Below, piece after piece: positions 48,440 to 61,716 of a DNA stretch of 64,000 nucleotides. Position 1 is the first letter of the stretch; every line of letters begins with the position of its first letter. The notes beneath the pieces were generated by a model. That model saw nothing but the letters and a program-made list of their open reading frames with translations, did not search any database and had not been told where the DNA came from. Source of the stretch: Casuarina equisetifolia (Eukaryota > Streptophyta > Magnoliopsida > Fagales > Casuarinaceae); assembly GCA_028551475.1 (NCBI GenBank), contig CM052357.1, positions 23,478,451 to 23,542,450 on the forward strand. The letters run 5' to 3'. The position numbers and the translations under genes are program-made.

Positions 48440-48545
48440 CAGGACTTCTATCTGTCCTCTTTCTTGGGATTAATAGGGTTTTCCGCTGCATTATCTTCTG
48501 AAACAGGATTTTTTTTTTCTCCCTCTCATTTAGTGTTGCATACAT
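48440..48545 (+). repeat. Copy of PGM-like intron 3
   Basis: Matches 40,540-40,645: TCTRTCCTCTTTCTTGG, a GCTGCRTTATCTTCT string and CTCCCTCTCATTTAGTGTTG. No adjoining exon was retained. Confidence 0.8.
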
Positions 48546-49327
48546 ATATATACTTTTAGGGTAAAAGTTAAAAGTTACATACTTACATACAAATATATAT
48601 TTTTAGGCTAGAAGTTAAAAATATTTTTGAACACGATGCTAAGCCAGGTTGTGAACAAGTAAGCTCGTCATTATTGTTTTTGCCGGTCCACCATGAAATT
48701 TCCACGAAAGTCCTCTGCACAGCCACGCTTTGAGATGGATTATCTTGTAGGACAGGTACTTGTGGACCAAATTTCTTTTAAAAGAGAACAGAATAAATAA
48801 AAGCAGATCTAGAATGATATAGGACCCCCTTATCAACAATGCTTAGCCTTCTTGTTGCATCGCTTTGCTTTATGGTTATCTTCCAAGAGCCGTTATTACA
48901 TATATACTTTTGGGCTAAAAGTTAAAAATATTTTTGAACATGACGCCGTAAGAACCGGGACTTCTCGCAAAGAAAAAGATTGGCATAGCCCAACAAAGAG
49001 TAAAAACAACTTAATTGCTATGGCACACAAGACTCCGCAACTAGCAGAATGGAAATTGTTTCAGGCTCCTAAAGAAGCACCGAGTACCATCCGACGGGCC
49101 TATTTAAGAGATAAATAGGAAACCATGAACATCGACTTTAGGCTTGTTAAGGTAGCAACCACCCCATTGGTCAGCAACATCAACTTGGAGTTAGTGATGA
49201 CGGGGGGAATAAAGAACGATACTGTACAAGATCTTACATTTTTACAAGGACAATGAAATTTTATATTGACGCAAATCTAGAAAGTATCACTAAAAAATGA
49301 TTTGGGTAATTGAATACTATTTAATAT

Positions 49328-49603
49328 TGTTGAAAGTTGAAGATTTTATATTTATGTTACCATATATTGCGCCTAGAATAAGGCCCAATATATTTTCCTA
49401 TATTATGAGACATTAGGGTTTTCCTTGTATAAACCTCATTTATGTTTATATATAGCCTCTTAGGTTAACATGTAAATCATAATAGCCGCACATTAAGAGT
49501 TCTTCTCTCTACCGCTTTGTTTTCTCTTGTAACTAGTTTTGGTTTTGCTTGATCAATAAACAAGCTTTTGTTCCAAACATACAAGAGTTCATCAAATTCT
49601 TCA
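49328..49603 (+). repeat. Copia 5' LTR (276 bp)
   Basis: Begins TGTTGAAAGTTGAAG and ends TTCTTCA. Contains a TATATATAGCC promoter-like string. Followed directly by the primer-binding site. Confidence 0.96.
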
Positions 49604-52600
49604 TGGTATCGGAGTCAACGATTTTGTTGGATTCTTTGGTTAGTTTTTGTTCACGGTGCCAAGCAGACAATTTTGGATTTCTAGTGCTTTGTCTTTGTTA
49701 TACGGCTTTCTCTCTCCAAACTAAAGAGAAGGGTGCCGTGAGTGAAGACTTGGCTGCCTTTATTTTTCTTCATACCTTTTCTCTCTCCGATTTCAAGAAA
49801 AGGTGCACTTGGTTTTCTCTCTCCACAATAAAGCAAAAGGTGCGGGATTGGCTTTCTCCAAAAAAAGGTACACTTGGTTTTCTCTCTCCAAAAGGGTACA
49901 CTTTGCCGCCGCCTAGTTTTGTCTTTTGCTTTGTGGGTTTTCTGTCTCTTCGGCACTACACCGGATCAAACAAATTTGACTTTATCGACTACACCAAGTA
50001 GCCACACGATCTTTGGTATTTTTTCCTCCTTGCTTCCGCACTTTGTGACTATTTTGGTTTGCTGTTGTGGTTTGGATACTTTGTCAAATATTTGTTTTTC
50101 TCTTGGATATTTCCTGGTACGAGTAGTTTGGAGACTTCTTTGGTTTCATTATGGCTACTGAGTCAGATCCTCTTCAACCACCGGTTACTCCATATGTTGT
50201 TCCTCATGCTCGAAAAACTCACCAAGAGAAGGGGAATCAATCAGGTTCTAAATCGGATCATCATGAGGGTTATGTTTCCCCAATTCTGATCATCACAAAC
50301 CCGAATGATCCCCTATATCTACCACCCGGTGATACTAGTGGAGCTCCTTTGGTTGGTTTTAAACTCAATGGCTCTAGTAATTATGTTGTTTGGAGTCGTG
50401 CTATGAAACTTGCTCTTCTCTCTAAGAACAAGTTGGTATTTGTGGATGGCAAATACCCTGCTCCGACTAAAAATTTACCTTATTTGCCTATCTGGGAGCG
50501 TTGTAATGCAATTTGTCTTTCTTGGATCCTTAACTCGCTATCTGAGCAACTCCATGAGGGCTTAATCTACACAATTAGTGCTGCTGATCTCTAGAAGGAG
50601 CTCTGTACTTGTTACAGCCAGGTCGACTCGACCCGAATCTATGACCTTTTGAATGAATTAAGCTCCACGAAGCAATCGGGTGGATCAATTGCTTCTTATT
50701 TTCATCGCTTGAGAGCACTATGGGATGAGTATGCAACATTGATGGCTTTGGATTCACCAGAAATGTCCAAAACTGACGGTTGGAAACTTCATCAAGAACG
50801 TATGAAGTTTTATCAATTCTTGAAAGGACTAGATGATTGTTTTTCTCATCTTAGAGACCAGATTTTGCTCATGAGGCCACTTCCTAACGTTTTACAAGCT
50901 TACTCCATCGCCAACAATGCCGAATACCGGTATGGAGGTCCAGAGAAGATGATTGGTGATTCTCAGGCTTTTACGTCGACATATGGGACCGACGCAACAA
51001 GCTGGTCCGCATTTGAGCCACTTGTTGCAACACTAGGGCCTAAGCGATCAACTGGGATAACACCTCTGCATAACGAAAATGACACATCGTTTTCGCTCAA
51101 AGTAGGGCAAAATGATACATCATCTAGGGTTTCTGGCAAACCCAAATGTGAGCATTGTGGACAAAAGGGGCACCGCAAGGAAAGTTGTTATCGTCTTAAA
51201 AGACCACAATGTGAGCATTGTCAGCTTTTTGGACATAAGAAGGAAGCTTGTACAAGCTTAATGGCTATTCCCCAGGTCACAAGAATTTTACTAGTAATTC
51301 TACTGTCAATTTGGCCACTATTGAGCCTAATCATTGCACCTTTACACCAGAGCAGTATGAGTGCATTATCCATTTGATCAAGGAAGACTATGGTAGGACC
51401 TCTCATGCTAATGGAGCAGGTATTTCAGAATCTTTTCCTTACATTTGGATTATAGATAGTGGGGCCAGTAATCATATTACTACTGATTTTAATTGCTTAG
51501 AATTTCCTGTTAAATGCATGACTAAGTCTAAATCTGTTAAACTGCCAAATGGGGAATTAACCCAAGTCACCCACACTGGTTCCATAACCCTAGTTGACGG
51601 TTTAAAATTACATACCGTTCTTTATTCTCGTGATTTCAAATATAATTTGTTGTCCGTAGCTAAATTCACTGCTGAGAATAACTGTTTAGTGGTTTTTTAT
51701 GCTGATTTGTGTGTGTTTCAAAACCTCTCGACGGGTGATGTCAAGGGCATTGGTAGAATGCGACATGGACTTTATTTTTTCTTGCACCCTAGGAATAAGC
51801 ATGTTAGTAAATTTTCCGGTACTGCACTGGCCCTTTCAATTACTTCAGCATGTAATGACCTTAATTTTCATTTATGGCATTCAAGACTTGGTCACATGTC
51901 TTTATCTAAATTTAAATTTTTGAATGATTTCAAAGATTTTCCGTCTTTTGATTTCCATTGCTCAGTTTGCCCTCTTGCTAAGAAAACACGTGATTCATTC
52001 ACTGTTCGCACTGAGAATGTCAAAAATCTTTTTGATTTAATCCATGTGGACATTTGGGGACCATATCATGCCCCAAATTATGATGGTTCGAAATATTTTC
52101 TAACCATTGTTGATGATTTTTCACGAGGAACTTGGACTTTCCTCATGAAACTTAAGACTGAAACAATATCACATTTGGAATGTTTCTTTAACACAATTCA
52201 AAATCATTTTAGCATTGGAATCAAACGCATTCGTTCTGATAATGCAACTGATTTCTTTAATTCCTCATGTGACAAATTGTTTTCATCACGGGGTATAATG
52301 CATGAAAGTTCATGTGTATATACCCCATAACAGAATGGTGTGGTAGAACGTAAACATCGTCACTTATTAGATGTTGCACGGGCATTAAAATTTCAAAGTC
52401 ACATGCCTACATGTTTTTGGGGTGAGTGTATACTCACTGCCACACACATTATCAATCGCATTCCTTCTTCAATCTTACATGGAAAATCTTCTTATGAGAT
52501 GATTCATGGGAAAGCTCCTGACCTTTCTAGACTTCGAGTCTTCGGTTGTCTTTGCTATGCTTCAGTGGTGGGGCATAAAGACAAATTTGCCCCTCGAGCT

Positions 52601-54781
52601 ATTCCTAGCATTTTTATGGGATACCCTTTTGGGCAAAAAGGGTATAAACTTTATGACATTGAAAGAAAGAAATTTTTTGTGAGTCGTGATGTTCATTTTC
52701 ATGAAAATGTTTTCCCTTTTACAAACATAAAGAATGGGTCCCATTCCTCAGAATTCCCTATGATGTCATCTCAAGATGAGGAGCCTGCACAACAAGTTAT
52801 CAGAGTTAACCCTAATTCAGATACTCAGGTAATCTCTCCTACCCAATCAAATTCCATTCCTAATACACCCATTCATACTACACCAGATATTACCACTTCC
52901 AATATCTCATGCAACCAACCCAATGATTCTACCTTGGAGATTATAGATCCTCCTTCTACATTACCTCCTGTTTTCACTTATGATGAGACAAAGGATGATC
53001 CTTTCTCACCAACCATGCATAATCCCACAATCCTTTCATCACCTCCTAGACGATCTACTAGAATTTCCAGGCCACCCATATGGACTCAAGATTATGTTTG
53101 CAACAATGTTGGCTCATCCATACAATACCCCATATCTGACTATGTATCTTATACACATTTACCCATTCCACATCAACACTTCATAGCAGCCATTTCACCT
53201 GAGATAGAACCCTTGTTCTACCATGAGGCAGTTAAGGATTCTAGATGGCGAGATGCCATGGATCAGGAAATGAAAGCATTAGAATCGAATGGAACATGGG
53301 AACTGGTAGACCTACCACCACGAAGAAAACCCGTAGGATGTAAATGGGTATACAAGATTAAGTATCATGCCGATGGGAGTATTGAGCGGTTTAAGGCTCG
53401 TCTAGTAGCGAAGGGTTATAGTCAGACAGAAGGCATCGATTATCATGAGACTTTCTCTCCTACAGTAAAATCTGTGACAGTTAGAAGTGCATTATCTATT
53501 GCTTCACAACGTAAATGGACTATTCGACAAATGGATGTCCATAATGCATTTCTACAGGGAGATTTAGATGAGGAAGTATATATGAAACCACCACCTAGGA
53601 GTCCTTTTGAAGGGTAGTCCAAAGTATGTCGATTGAAGAAATCTTTGTATGGGTTAAAGCAAGCTTCACGACAGTGGAATGAGAAGTTTACAGAAGCTTT
53701 AGTATCTGCTGGCTATCAACAGTCACTGTATGACTATTCTCTTTTCACTAAAGGACAAGATAATAATATTGTTTTAGTGCTCATATATGTGGATGACATC
53801 TTAATTACTGGTGATGACACACAAGAAATTGAGGCTTTACAAGCCTATCTTCATTCTACATTTCGAATCAAGGATTTGGGAGAACTCAAGTATTTTCTTG
53901 GAGTTGAGATCCTTCGAGATTCAAATGGCATGCATCTTAGTCAACGTAAATATATCTTAGAATTGATCTTTGAATTGAGACTATCAGCTGTAAAGCCTAT
54001 TGGAAATCCTATGGAGACAAATGTCTTATTTACTAGCTTGAAATATGATGAGCAAGTTCATCCACAAATAGATGATCCACCAATTGAGAACATCTTGAGT
54101 TATCAACAATTGATTGGTAAGCTGAATTATCTTGATATGACACGCCTTGACATTGCTTTTCCCGTACACCTTTTAAGTCAATTCATGCATGCTCCCAAGC
54201 AATCCCATTGGGAGGCAGCTCTCCGCATTGCCAAGTATCTTAAAGGAACAATAGGGCTTGGTTTATTCTTTCCTTCAGATGGCGATTTTCTCTTGCAAGC
54301 TTTCTGTGATGCTAGCTATGCAAAATGCCCTATGACATGTCGATCCACTACTGGCTTCTGTCTTACACTTGGACATTCAATAATTTCTTGAAAAAGTAAA
54401 AAGCAACTAGTTGTGACTCTTTCTTCAACAGAGGCTAAATACAGGGCCATGACAACCACTACTTGTGAGATCGTTTGGGTGGTTAGTCTATTAAAAAATA
54501 TGGGAATTAATGTTTCACAGCCAGTGCTGTTATATTGTGATAATGAAGCAGCACAAAAATTGACAAAAAACCCAGTCTTTTATTAGAAGACCAAGCATAT
54601 AGATGTTTTTTGTCATTTTATTCGAGAAAAAATACGTCATGGTTTAATTAGCACAGCACATGTTGGGAGTGGTGACCAACCTGCAGATATTCTGACCAAG
54701 GCTTTAGGGACAAATCAACACTATCATCTCCTTAGCAAGCTTGGGGTCTTGGACTTCTTTCGACCCTCAGCTTGAAGGGGG

Positions 54782-55057
54782 TGTTGAAGGTTGAAGATTT
54801 TATATTTATGTTACCATATATTGCGCCTAGAATAAGGCCCAATATATTTTCCTATATTATGAGATATTAGGGTTTCCCTTGTATAAGCCTCATTTATGTT
54901 TATATATAGCCTCTTAGGTTAACATGTAAATCATAATAGCCGCACATTAAGAGTTCTTCTCTCTACGGCTTTGTTTTCTCTTGTAACTAGTTTTGGTTTT
55001 GCTTGATCAGTAAACAAGCTTTTGTTCCAAACATACAAGAGTTCATCAAATTCTTCA
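54782..55057 (+). repeat. Copia 3' LTR (276 bp)
   Basis: About 98% identical to the 5' LTR; followed by the AATAT target duplication. Confidence 0.96.
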
Positions 55058-55187
55058 AATATGCCTTCTTTTAGGGTGCTGAGTAGATAACTCTTTCACA
55101 GAAGTTTCGCCCTATCTTTCAAGGTGGTAGGCTTTAACCTCTTTTATAAATCGCCGAAGCACGACAAATTTTTCTTTCAACACAACC

Positions 55188-55294
55188 ATGGGCGTTCCTT
55201 GCAGGATACTGCGATCATCATGCTTTCCACATTTTCATGGCTTCTGCACAACTTGGAGCCTCAAAGCCCCCACCGAGTGGTGTAGGCCAGTCCT
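55188..55294 (+). pseudogene. Second copy of the secreted-peptide gene, cut by the gap
   Basis: Aligns with 42,607-42,715: ATGGGCGTTCC at the start, then CGATCATCAT, TTTCCACATTTTCATGGCTTC and AAGCCCC blocks. Relative to the intact gene it has two single-base losses in the signal-peptide region. The ATG frame is therefore not the frame encoding MASAQLGASKPPPSG. It then runs into the N gap, so the rest is unknown. It may be a true pseudogene or a gene with low-quality sequence at a contig end. A TATAAA at 55,145 matches that of the intact gene. Confidence 0.7.
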
Positions 55295-55794
55295 NNNNNN
55301 NNNNNNNNNNNNNNNNNNNNNNNNNNNNNNNNNNNNNNNNNNNNNNNNNNNNNNNNNNNNNNNNNNNNNNNNNNNNNNNNNNNNNNNNNNNNNNNNNNNN
55401 NNNNNNNNNNNNNNNNNNNNNNNNNNNNNNNNNNNNNNNNNNNNNNNNNNNNNNNNNNNNNNNNNNNNNNNNNNNNNNNNNNNNNNNNNNNNNNNNNNNN
55501 NNNNNNNNNNNNNNNNNNNNNNNNNNNNNNNNNNNNNNNNNNNNNNNNNNNNNNNNNNNNNNNNNNNNNNNNNNNNNNNNNNNNNNNNNNNNNNNNNNNN
55601 NNNNNNNNNNNNNNNNNNNNNNNNNNNNNNNNNNNNNNNNNNNNNNNNNNNNNNNNNNNNNNNNNNNNNNNNNNNNNNNNNNNNNNNNNNNNNNNNNNNN
55701 NNNNNNNNNNNNNNNNNNNNNNNNNNNNNNNNNNNNNNNNNNNNNNNNNNNNNNNNNNNNNNNNNNNNNNNNNNNNNNNNNNNNNNNNNNNNNN
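55295..55794. other. Assembly gap of exactly 500 N
   Basis: A round-number run of N marks a scaffold join of unknown true length. The following sequence jumps back to match 3,869 onward. Confidence 0.99.
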
Positions 55795-57118
55795 TTAGTA
55801 GATTTTGTTTTTAAACTTTCTTTCTAGGAATTTCCTCTCAATCAATTTGATGTTTTTCAACTTCCTTTTACCATTTTATTGCCATGGTTATAATCAGATT
55901 GCACTGTTCCATCCTTTTTCCTTTGCAGGAAATATTATCTCTATTGGTTTATTTGCCTCCCATTGTAAACTCTCTCATCTCGCACTTTGTCACTCGCACA
56001 TGAATTCTTACACGATCATGCTACTGGTCTGTGAAGACTGAATTGCAGCCCTACATTTATTAAAATATTTAAGGCAAAGACAGTAAAAGACTTCGAAACA
56101 AACCCTTACCTAGCAACTATACTCAACTTTGCTGCGGTGGTTCTAAGGTCTTCCCTCTGCTAATCGAGACAGTTTTCTTGTCATCACCATAAACGCCATC
56201 GGGTTAATAATCGGTTGTGAAAGTTACAAAAAAATTTTAATATCTCTTTTAAGCGAAATTGATGGAAAATTAATTTAACTGCTTTGTATTATTAATTTTG
56301 AGATATCTGAAGTACATGAAAATTCAGCTAAAATATAGAAAATAAAATAATGAACGATGAACCGTATGCGAATGAGTAGATCGACATCATTCTACTCATC
56401 TAATAATGGAAGTAATGCCCCTTGAATACCCAACAAGAAACCCACAAGGAAACCTACCAAGAGCAAGAGAGGATCACTATCAAGGGTCGAAAGCAAATCA
56501 TGCTAGACATCAAACTAAATGGAGTGAACTAAGACTGAAGAACCACCAACCTTGTGACATATTGGCTTTGGCATGTTTCTTAGAACCTGACAGGGGAGGT
56601 CAGCATGAAAATAATGAAAGAGCAGAGAAAGAATGGTGAAATATACACAGGTCAAAGTTTAAAATCATTTGATACCACAAGCGCCAAAACATAGCAAACG
56701 AGTTTCCTTAAAGCCAACTAAAATCAGTGCACCATCACCAACCAAATGCCTCGGCTGAAAGCCAAAAAAATACAGACTGATAACAGTGAAGCTTGATCAT
56801 GGCAATAATAACCATCACTACTATATCAATGGGAGATCTTACAAAGAGGTTGCAGAGCCAGTCCAACGACCAGAATAAATAGGAATGTTTTTGTGAACTC
56901 AAAGGGTATTTTAAAAAATATATATATGTTTGAAAATGGTAAAAAAAAAAAAAAAGCTTGACATCATCAAACATAGTGAGATGTAGCACAGCTCCTCCCC
57001 CTATACCCACCACCATCTGTTTATCTCATCAAGCTATCCCAAACTCTATCTTCTTTTATATTACTTCGATTAGATTCCCTGGTCTCCAAAATAATTACAC
57101 CATGTTGTTTGAGGGGAT

Positions 57119-60100
57119 TTAAGGCCCGCGATACTTACGGAAGCATAGACAGCCCTGGGCTTGATCGCCGGGGATCATACCTCCACCTTTGGATGTGTCA
57201 ATTGCCTCTAACATGGAAACTACATCTTCCATCTCCGGTCGCTTGTCAGGGTTGGCATCCCAGCATCGCTTCATTACATTTGCCAGGGAACTTGGGCAAC
57301 ATCTTGGTATCTCTGGTCTCAAATTCTTGGGTTTCAACATGAAAATATTGCCAAGAAATGGATTAATGATAGGAAGGTGAACTTGTTAAAGTCCTTGAGC
57401 AAAAAGACAACACTCCAAGGGTGCAATGACTGGGTATGGAGAAGATAAGTTACCTGCCGGACAACAGCTGAAGTAACTTCTGAGAAGCTAAGGTCTGGAT
57501 ATGGCATGTCACAGCAATATATCTCCCACAAACAGATGCCAAAACTGTACACATCACATTTCCTGTTATATGGATTGCCATTGAGAACCTGTAAACCAGT
57601 CAGTGAATATTCATTAAATGATTATTTCTGCTGTTTTCCGTAGTATAAGATAAAATGGGACAAATACGGGAACATTGTATGACACTTATCCCAGAATGTG
57701 GATTAACGGGGGTAACTCGTATAGATTGTATCATTAGTAGTTAAAAGTCGACAGGTTATCGTGAGACACAAATCTTAAAATTGTAGCTTAGTTTTGCCAA
57801 GTAAAAAGTAGCACAAAATTTTTCTGTGCCTCATAAAATTAGCATCAAATCAAATAGACTGTACCTCAGGAGCCATATAACCAAGTGTGCCTGTCTCCCC
57901 AGTCATATCATTAGGATTTGAAGCCTCAACGCGAGCAACCCCAAAATCAGCAATTTTTACTGTACGTGCCTTGTCCAATAGCATGTTCTCCGTCTTTACA
58001 TCTCTGTGAACAATCTTCTGCGAGTGTAGGTAGCTCATCCTAAAAGATATAATACATATTAGCCTTGCAAATATATCATTTTTGAATGAGAACCACAAAG
58101 GTTAAGAAATCAAAAGGATAGCAAATGCAAACTGAGACACAGATAGTAGATACCCCCGAGCAAGATCAAGAGCAAGCTGGACAACGACCTTAAAAGCTAG
58201 CTTCCTTCTCCTGTTTTTTATGAGGTACGATTTCAGAGCACCCCCAGGAAGATATTCCACAGCAACACAACAGACACTATTAGGAATGCCAATTTGACTA
58301 TTGTCAGTTTGTATTCGTAGTTCTGATGAGCCCATCGTTGCCCCTATGAACTGGAAATTCAAAAACAATAGTGTCAAGTAAGAGAAACTACAATGAAGGG
58401 TGACAGTAATATTAGTAAGTGCATACAATTTTCTGCAAAAATCTAAATCCATTGGAAAAATAAAAAGAACAATCATTAAATGTATGATTGAAGCAGTCAA
58501 AAATTCCAAAACATTCCAATTCATTTATTCTTCTACGCGATCACTGAATTCAATCAATCCAGAGTGCAAGGGTTATCAATTTCCGCTATTCCAATGGGAG
58601 GCAAGAGATGCAGCTCAGAATCTTAATGTGAAGAGAAATGAACATCAACAGGGGTATTTGAGGCTTCTATCAATAAGTCAAAACCTCATCGTTTGTGGTG
58701 GTCAAATTAACAAAATTGAAGGGGGGGGGGGGGGGGGAGGGGGGGGGGGGGGGGGGGGGGGGGTGGGGGCGGTGTGGGAGAACTTAGACAGCAGTAATTA
58801 TATAAACAGGGCATTGTCACTCCCATTTTCATCCAACAGAGTTTTCAACAAGAATTGATATTTGTCTTTCATCCCTTTATTATGTTTTTTCAATGGTTGT
58901 GGGAAAGTTCAAGGGGAGCTCTCCTTCACTGGCTTCAGTTGCAGACTCCGACAAAGCCAATGGCTGATTAATTGTCAGCAACATGAGTTTCCACGCCCGC
59001 CACTTCCATGGAGGTTCCAAGCAGGTTTAGGTAGCTCAGCACACCTTATCCACTTCTTCGAGCAACTTTTATGACCTTTGGAAGCTTAATTACCGAATTT
59101 TTAAACAAATAGTGCAGCAATTTCAGCTTATGCCTGTGCTTTCAACATGGATGTTATGTACAAGGCAGCAATGCTAGAGTTTCTTTGATAACCAGTTCAA
59201 GTTTACCGAGATCATTTAACATTGAAATAACCTATCAGTGAAAATAGAATTTTGCTGCATGTATGTGAGATGATCTCATGGCAAGATCATTAGTAACACA
59301 TAATCTCTATTACTAATCCATTGTGTAGTTTGGCTTCTCTAACCATCCACTTATTTTTGCTAAAGCCTCTGCTTTATGGTAATAAATCCAAAAGTTAGTG
59401 AAAACAAAATATGTTTAATTTTTTGAACCTGCTTCAAGCTAGGATGACATGATTAAGCAACCAATCCCGGGTAAAGGGTCTCTCTTTCTTTTGTTTATTA
59501 ATGTTCTTCTGTTTTTCCCAAATGCCCATACTTTTTACCTCTGCATTCACCTATGTCCACTACAATCTTATCTGGCAATATTAAGCGAAAGCATCCTTGG
59601 TGTTAGGCGATTAGTTTCAAGGGCCATTCCATAATTCTTCCAAGATACAGAGCATGTGGGAAATAAATGAATGTTTTTGAAGCTTATTTTCATTAAGCAT
59701 CCAGTTGTTGACTATGTTCAAATTGGCATCAGGTGTACAATTTAAAGCACTGGATTACTTGGGATCATAGTATGTACTACAAGAAAAGCAAAACTTCTGA
59801 ACACAAACTGACTTTTACTCCTGAAGAAGAATCAATTTGGCTAGTGACAATTGGATTAAAGCACTGGGATGCAATCTTATTTCTTGATATGCAAATTGCT
59901 CTAAGACACATTAGGTAACATATGAAACTCATGTTCTTAAATGCTTATTTAAGCATCCAAAGCTGCGATAGTAAGGCCAAAGATGATGAACATAAATCCT
60001 TCTGTCAACTAATAGAATGAATAATGAGGCAACCAAGAAGAAATTACGAATTTCCAACCACTAATTTCATAAAAAGGTAAGGTGGAATTCAAAATTCCAT

Positions 60101-61716
60101 ATCCTGCACGCTGTAAGCTAGATACAGAGGCAGCCAAATATTCAAGCATATACTATGCAAATTTGATGGGAAATAAATGTCAATATATAAATATATATCA
60201 TGTGTATGTGAAAAGAAGAGAGAAAAGCTGCAGAAATATAAAATAACCTTAGTCACATTAGGATGATCTAGCTTATGCCAGACAGCAACTTCTTGTGTAA
60301 AAGCTGCCCTTAATGAAGCAATCTCAGCTTCCGTCCTATGACCCTCCTCACCCCAGTCCAGCAATTTAACTGATAATCAAGAAAAGAATCAGAAAAATAC
60401 TGTTCATCATTCTCTTTTCTGAGATTTCCTGGAGCGCAAATATCAGTGAATTCTAGCAAATGCAATCCACGCAGCATAAGAAGCCAATTGAAAATTGGCT
60501 AAGATAATATTGGACAGAAGCTAAGTAGAAAGTTATTATGTTTATTAAATTAAGATGCTGGGAACTTGTTTACGATGGAAAAACCGAGTCCTAATGTTAG
60601 ATGCAGCACAGCTGCACTCCTTGCTGTTTTTCATAGCCGATAAAACTTTAACTCAGCTGTAATCACATGAAAGTTCAGAATCACCAACATCAACCAAGTA
60701 ATTATTGTTATCAGCAAATTCACTCCGAACCCGTGTACCAGTCACGGATTTCATAGCAGTACATCTACAATGATTTCCAATCGCCAATGGCCAATCCCTC
60801 CACAGGAGTCGATTGATTTGTGCTACAACGTTTTAAAAAAATATTCCTTTAAATACAAAAGCGGCAAAAGTACCGAGATATTGCGTCACCTTGACGAAGT
60901 CCGAATGGTCCCCTACTTCGTTATGGGACCGACCAAACTAATATATGCCGTCAAAATCAACTAAATTTAACGAACTCAAGTGTGTTCATTTACCAAAACC
61001 AACCGGGTATTTGTTAAATTCTTCCATAGTTAAGGGAAGGGAAAAAAGAAAGAAAGAAAGGATAACATGTCATTTATGGAAGTAAAATATGAAAAATACT
61101 ACCAGGAATCAATTCCGTAAGGCATCATATACGCTGGATATAACTGAGACTAATATCAACGAGAAAGTTTTTCTTAAAAAAAAATAAAATAAGAACGGAG
61201 GAGAAAATGGGTTTTTCTGATGAAAAAATAAACAGGAATTATGAGGATGGAGATTTCAAACAGAAACCAGCCAAGAAGTCCTCTTAAATCTGCAATTTTT
61301 GGCAGAATTTCATCAAACAAGTGGAGAACTATATCAAGGCAAAAAAATTTCAGGAAAAAAAAAAAAAAGGAAAGTTCCAAGTGGGTGAGGGAGAGAGACT
61401 GACTGGCAACATCCTGGCCGTCGTAGATACCACGGTGGACCGTGCCGAAGGTGCCACGGGCAATGACGCTCTTGATGATGAGCTTAGAGGGGTCGATCTC
61501 CCACTCCTGCCTCTCCTTCTTCACAGTCTTGGCAGCAGCCATGACGTTAATATTCTTGCCACTAACACTGATATTATTACTGCAAACCACATCCTCCTCT
61601 CTCTTCTTGTTCTTCTCCATGGTCCACGCCTTGTTGATGTGCCTCTCCAGCTGCTCGTCCAAGCTCTTCAGATCAATCTGATCCGCCCTCACGAACCCAT
61701 CACTACTCTTCTCCAT
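57119..61716 (-). CDS. Raf-like MAPKKK (C-group, CBC1/CBC2/MRK1-like) protein kinase, 382 aa, copy 2
   Basis: Same gene model as at 5,193-9,805. Exons 61404-61716, 60248-60369, 58154-58350, 57865-58039, 57454-57588 and 57119-57325 have identical lengths and splice sites. I see no amino-acid difference from copy 1; a silent change in exon 2 (GCC to GCT) is the only coding difference noticed. All kinase motifs (ARGTFGTV, K106, D224, DFG 242-244, APE) are kept. Introns differ by small indels: one base in intron 5, the GAA tract and poly-G in intron 2. If the duplication is an assembly artefact, this is the second allele of one gene and should not be counted as a paralog. Confidence 0.93.
58721..58769 (+). 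repeat. Poly-G tract in kinase intron 2, copy 2
   Basis: About 49 bp of G interrupted only by one A (58,738) and one T (58,764); 20 bp longer than in copy 1. Confidence 0.85.

Larger units (their letters stand above)
46166..49327. other. Intergenic mosaic of scraps copied from 40.5-42.6 kb
   Basis: No intact gene. It contains 46,682-46,822 (matches 41,963-42,103), a ~105-bp direct repeat (46,880-47,075), promoter-like scraps of the peptide gene (48,015-48,430), a piece of PGM-like intron 3 (48,440-48,545), an AGAGACAG tract (48,103-48,131), and a ~50-bp repeat (48,590-48,640 and 48,897-48,946). Confidence 0.6.
49328..55057 (+). mobile_element. Ty1/copia LTR retrotransposon, 5.73 kb, broken
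   Basis: Complete in outline, with identical-length 276-bp LTRs and a perfect AATAT target duplication (49,323-49,327 and 55,058-55,062). Primer-binding site TGGTATCGGAGTC at 49,604; purine tract just before 54,782. Parts in copia order: gag (about 50,150-51,300) with two CCHC zinc knuckles near 51,150-51,250; protease motif DSGASNH near 51,455; pre-integrase and integrase (about 51,840-52,600); reverse transcriptase (about 53,250-54,000) with YVDD near 53,790; RNase H up to about 54,750. Integrase before reverse transcriptase places it in Ty1/copia. The coding region has about six interruptions, so it is a fossil. The LTRs differ at about 6 of 276 positions, consistent with an insertion roughly one to two million years ago depending on the rate used. 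Confidence 0.97.

Noticed and set aside
49681-50289. Frames in the copia leader region on both strands
   Set aside because: They lie in the low-complexity leader between the LTR and gag, with internal near-repeats; not host genes.
55188-55827. Two ~200-codon frames across the N run
   Set aside because: They exist only because N codons read as open; the true sequence is unknown.
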